From positions 1 through 14,638 of the forward strand of contig CAAEKX010000394.1 in the NCBI GenBank assembly GCA_900756605.1: a DNA stretch of 14,638 nucleotides, written 5' to 3'. Each line of letters opens with the position of its first letter. The first letter of the stretch is position 1. The notes beneath the pieces are model-generated. The model was not told where the DNA came from. It did no database searches and saw nothing but the letters and a program-made list of their open reading frames with translations. The position numbers and the translations under genes are program-made. This stretch comes from Coriobacteriia bacterium. GTDB lineage: Bacteria; Actinomycetota; Coriobacteriia; Coriobacteriales; QAMH01. Of the stretch, positions 14,180 to 14,638 are shown piece by piece.

Positions 14180-14638
14180 ATGGATGTGCAGCAACTCAAA
14201 TCACAGATCGATGCAGCTCCGCTGGCAGATAGGGCAGCACTCAACAAGCTCTACCTGTACATGACGGTCGCCGACCGGATCAAGCCCGAATACGCGGATG
14301 CGCTCGCGCAGTCCGAGGGCTACCAGGACTTTCTCAATGCTGTCTTTGCGGACGAATCGAAGAAGGACACGCTCGAGTGGGCCGAGATCGCCAAGCTCAA
14401 GCGTCGCAACTGGCTTCCGTTCTTCGAGGCCGAGATGGTTATCCAGAACCTGCGCATGAAGACCGATGGTCTGCCTATCCAGATGGGCACGGGCGTGATA
14501 TTGGCTCCGACGGGCAGCCGTGACAACATCGCGAACCTCTACGTGTTCGAAAACGGCGCCTTCAATCGTCAGGCCGCCGAGTTCGTAACTTCGATTGCGG
14601 GCAAGTTCACGCTTGCCGACTGGGAGTTCTTTGGCATC
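14180..14638 (+). CDS. Hypothetical protein, N-terminal part; 3' end outside window
   Basis: 153 codons are open from ATG 14180 to the window edge, with GTGAGG about 6 nt upstream. The protein starts MDVQQLKSQIDAAPLADRAAL, and residues 1-60 look helical (NKLYLYMTVADRIKPEYADAL). A mixed part follows with EWAEIAKLKRRNWLPFFEAE, then GTGVILAPTGSRDNIANLYVFENGAFNRQAAEF. There is no signal peptide or membrane segment in the visible part. Third positions are G/C-rich like the resident genes, which supports coding. I do not recognise a family. It lies past a terminator and a repeat, so it is probably not part of the molybdoenzyme operon. Confidence 0.8.
   Translation, partial: MDVQQLKSQIDAAPLADRAALNKLYLYMTVADRIKPEYADALAQSEGYQDFLNAVFADESKKDTLEWAEIAKLKRRNWLPFFEAEMVIQNLRMKTDGLPIQMGTGVILAPTGSRDNIANLYVFENGAFNRQAAEFVTSIAGKFTLADWEFFGI

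Overview
The window is GC-rich, with Shine-Dalgarno-led, tightly packed genes nearly all on the + strand. Its content is typical of Coriobacteriia, most likely an Eggerthellaceae relative: paralogous molybdopterin oxidoreductases paired with very short ferredoxins, MFS carriers next to them, and a LuxR-type regulator with a polytopic membrane N-terminus. Species cannot be told from the sequence.

Left locus (1-5205): the 3' part of a DMSO-reductase-family molybdoenzyme, a two-cluster ferredoxin, a 59-aa unannotated ORF, an amidohydrolase-2-fold protein with eroded metal ligands, an MFS transporter and a small lipoprotein, closed by a strong hairpin. Middle (5248-7346): a zinc-ribbon protein, then a visibly AT-richer two-gene module. 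This module is an HTH protein fused to a DUF3990 (ADP-ribosyltransferase-like) domain plus a GTGA-overlapping partner, preceded by a promoter and a perfect 22-bp palindrome; it looks like a toxin-antitoxin cassette. Right locus (7565-13954): a second MFS transporter with terminator, the membrane LuxR regulator with its own promoter, then a complete second molybdoenzyme translationally coupled to a second ferredoxin, with a terminator. The end holds a nested palindromic repeat family and the start of an unrecognised gene.

Working model (inference): both molybdoenzyme/ferredoxin pairs lack any export signal or membrane anchor, so they probably act in the cytoplasm. They would reduce or dehydroxylate small organic compounds brought in by the neighbouring MFS carriers, and the LuxR protein would sense substrate. 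This resembles known gut-actinobacterial catechol dehydroxylase loci in layout, but the substrate cannot be read from the sequence. The most unusual elements are the metal-ligand-poor amidohydrolase-like protein with its tiny neighbour, the non-canonical FeS ligand set of the complete molybdoenzyme, and the HTH-fused DUF3990 module.
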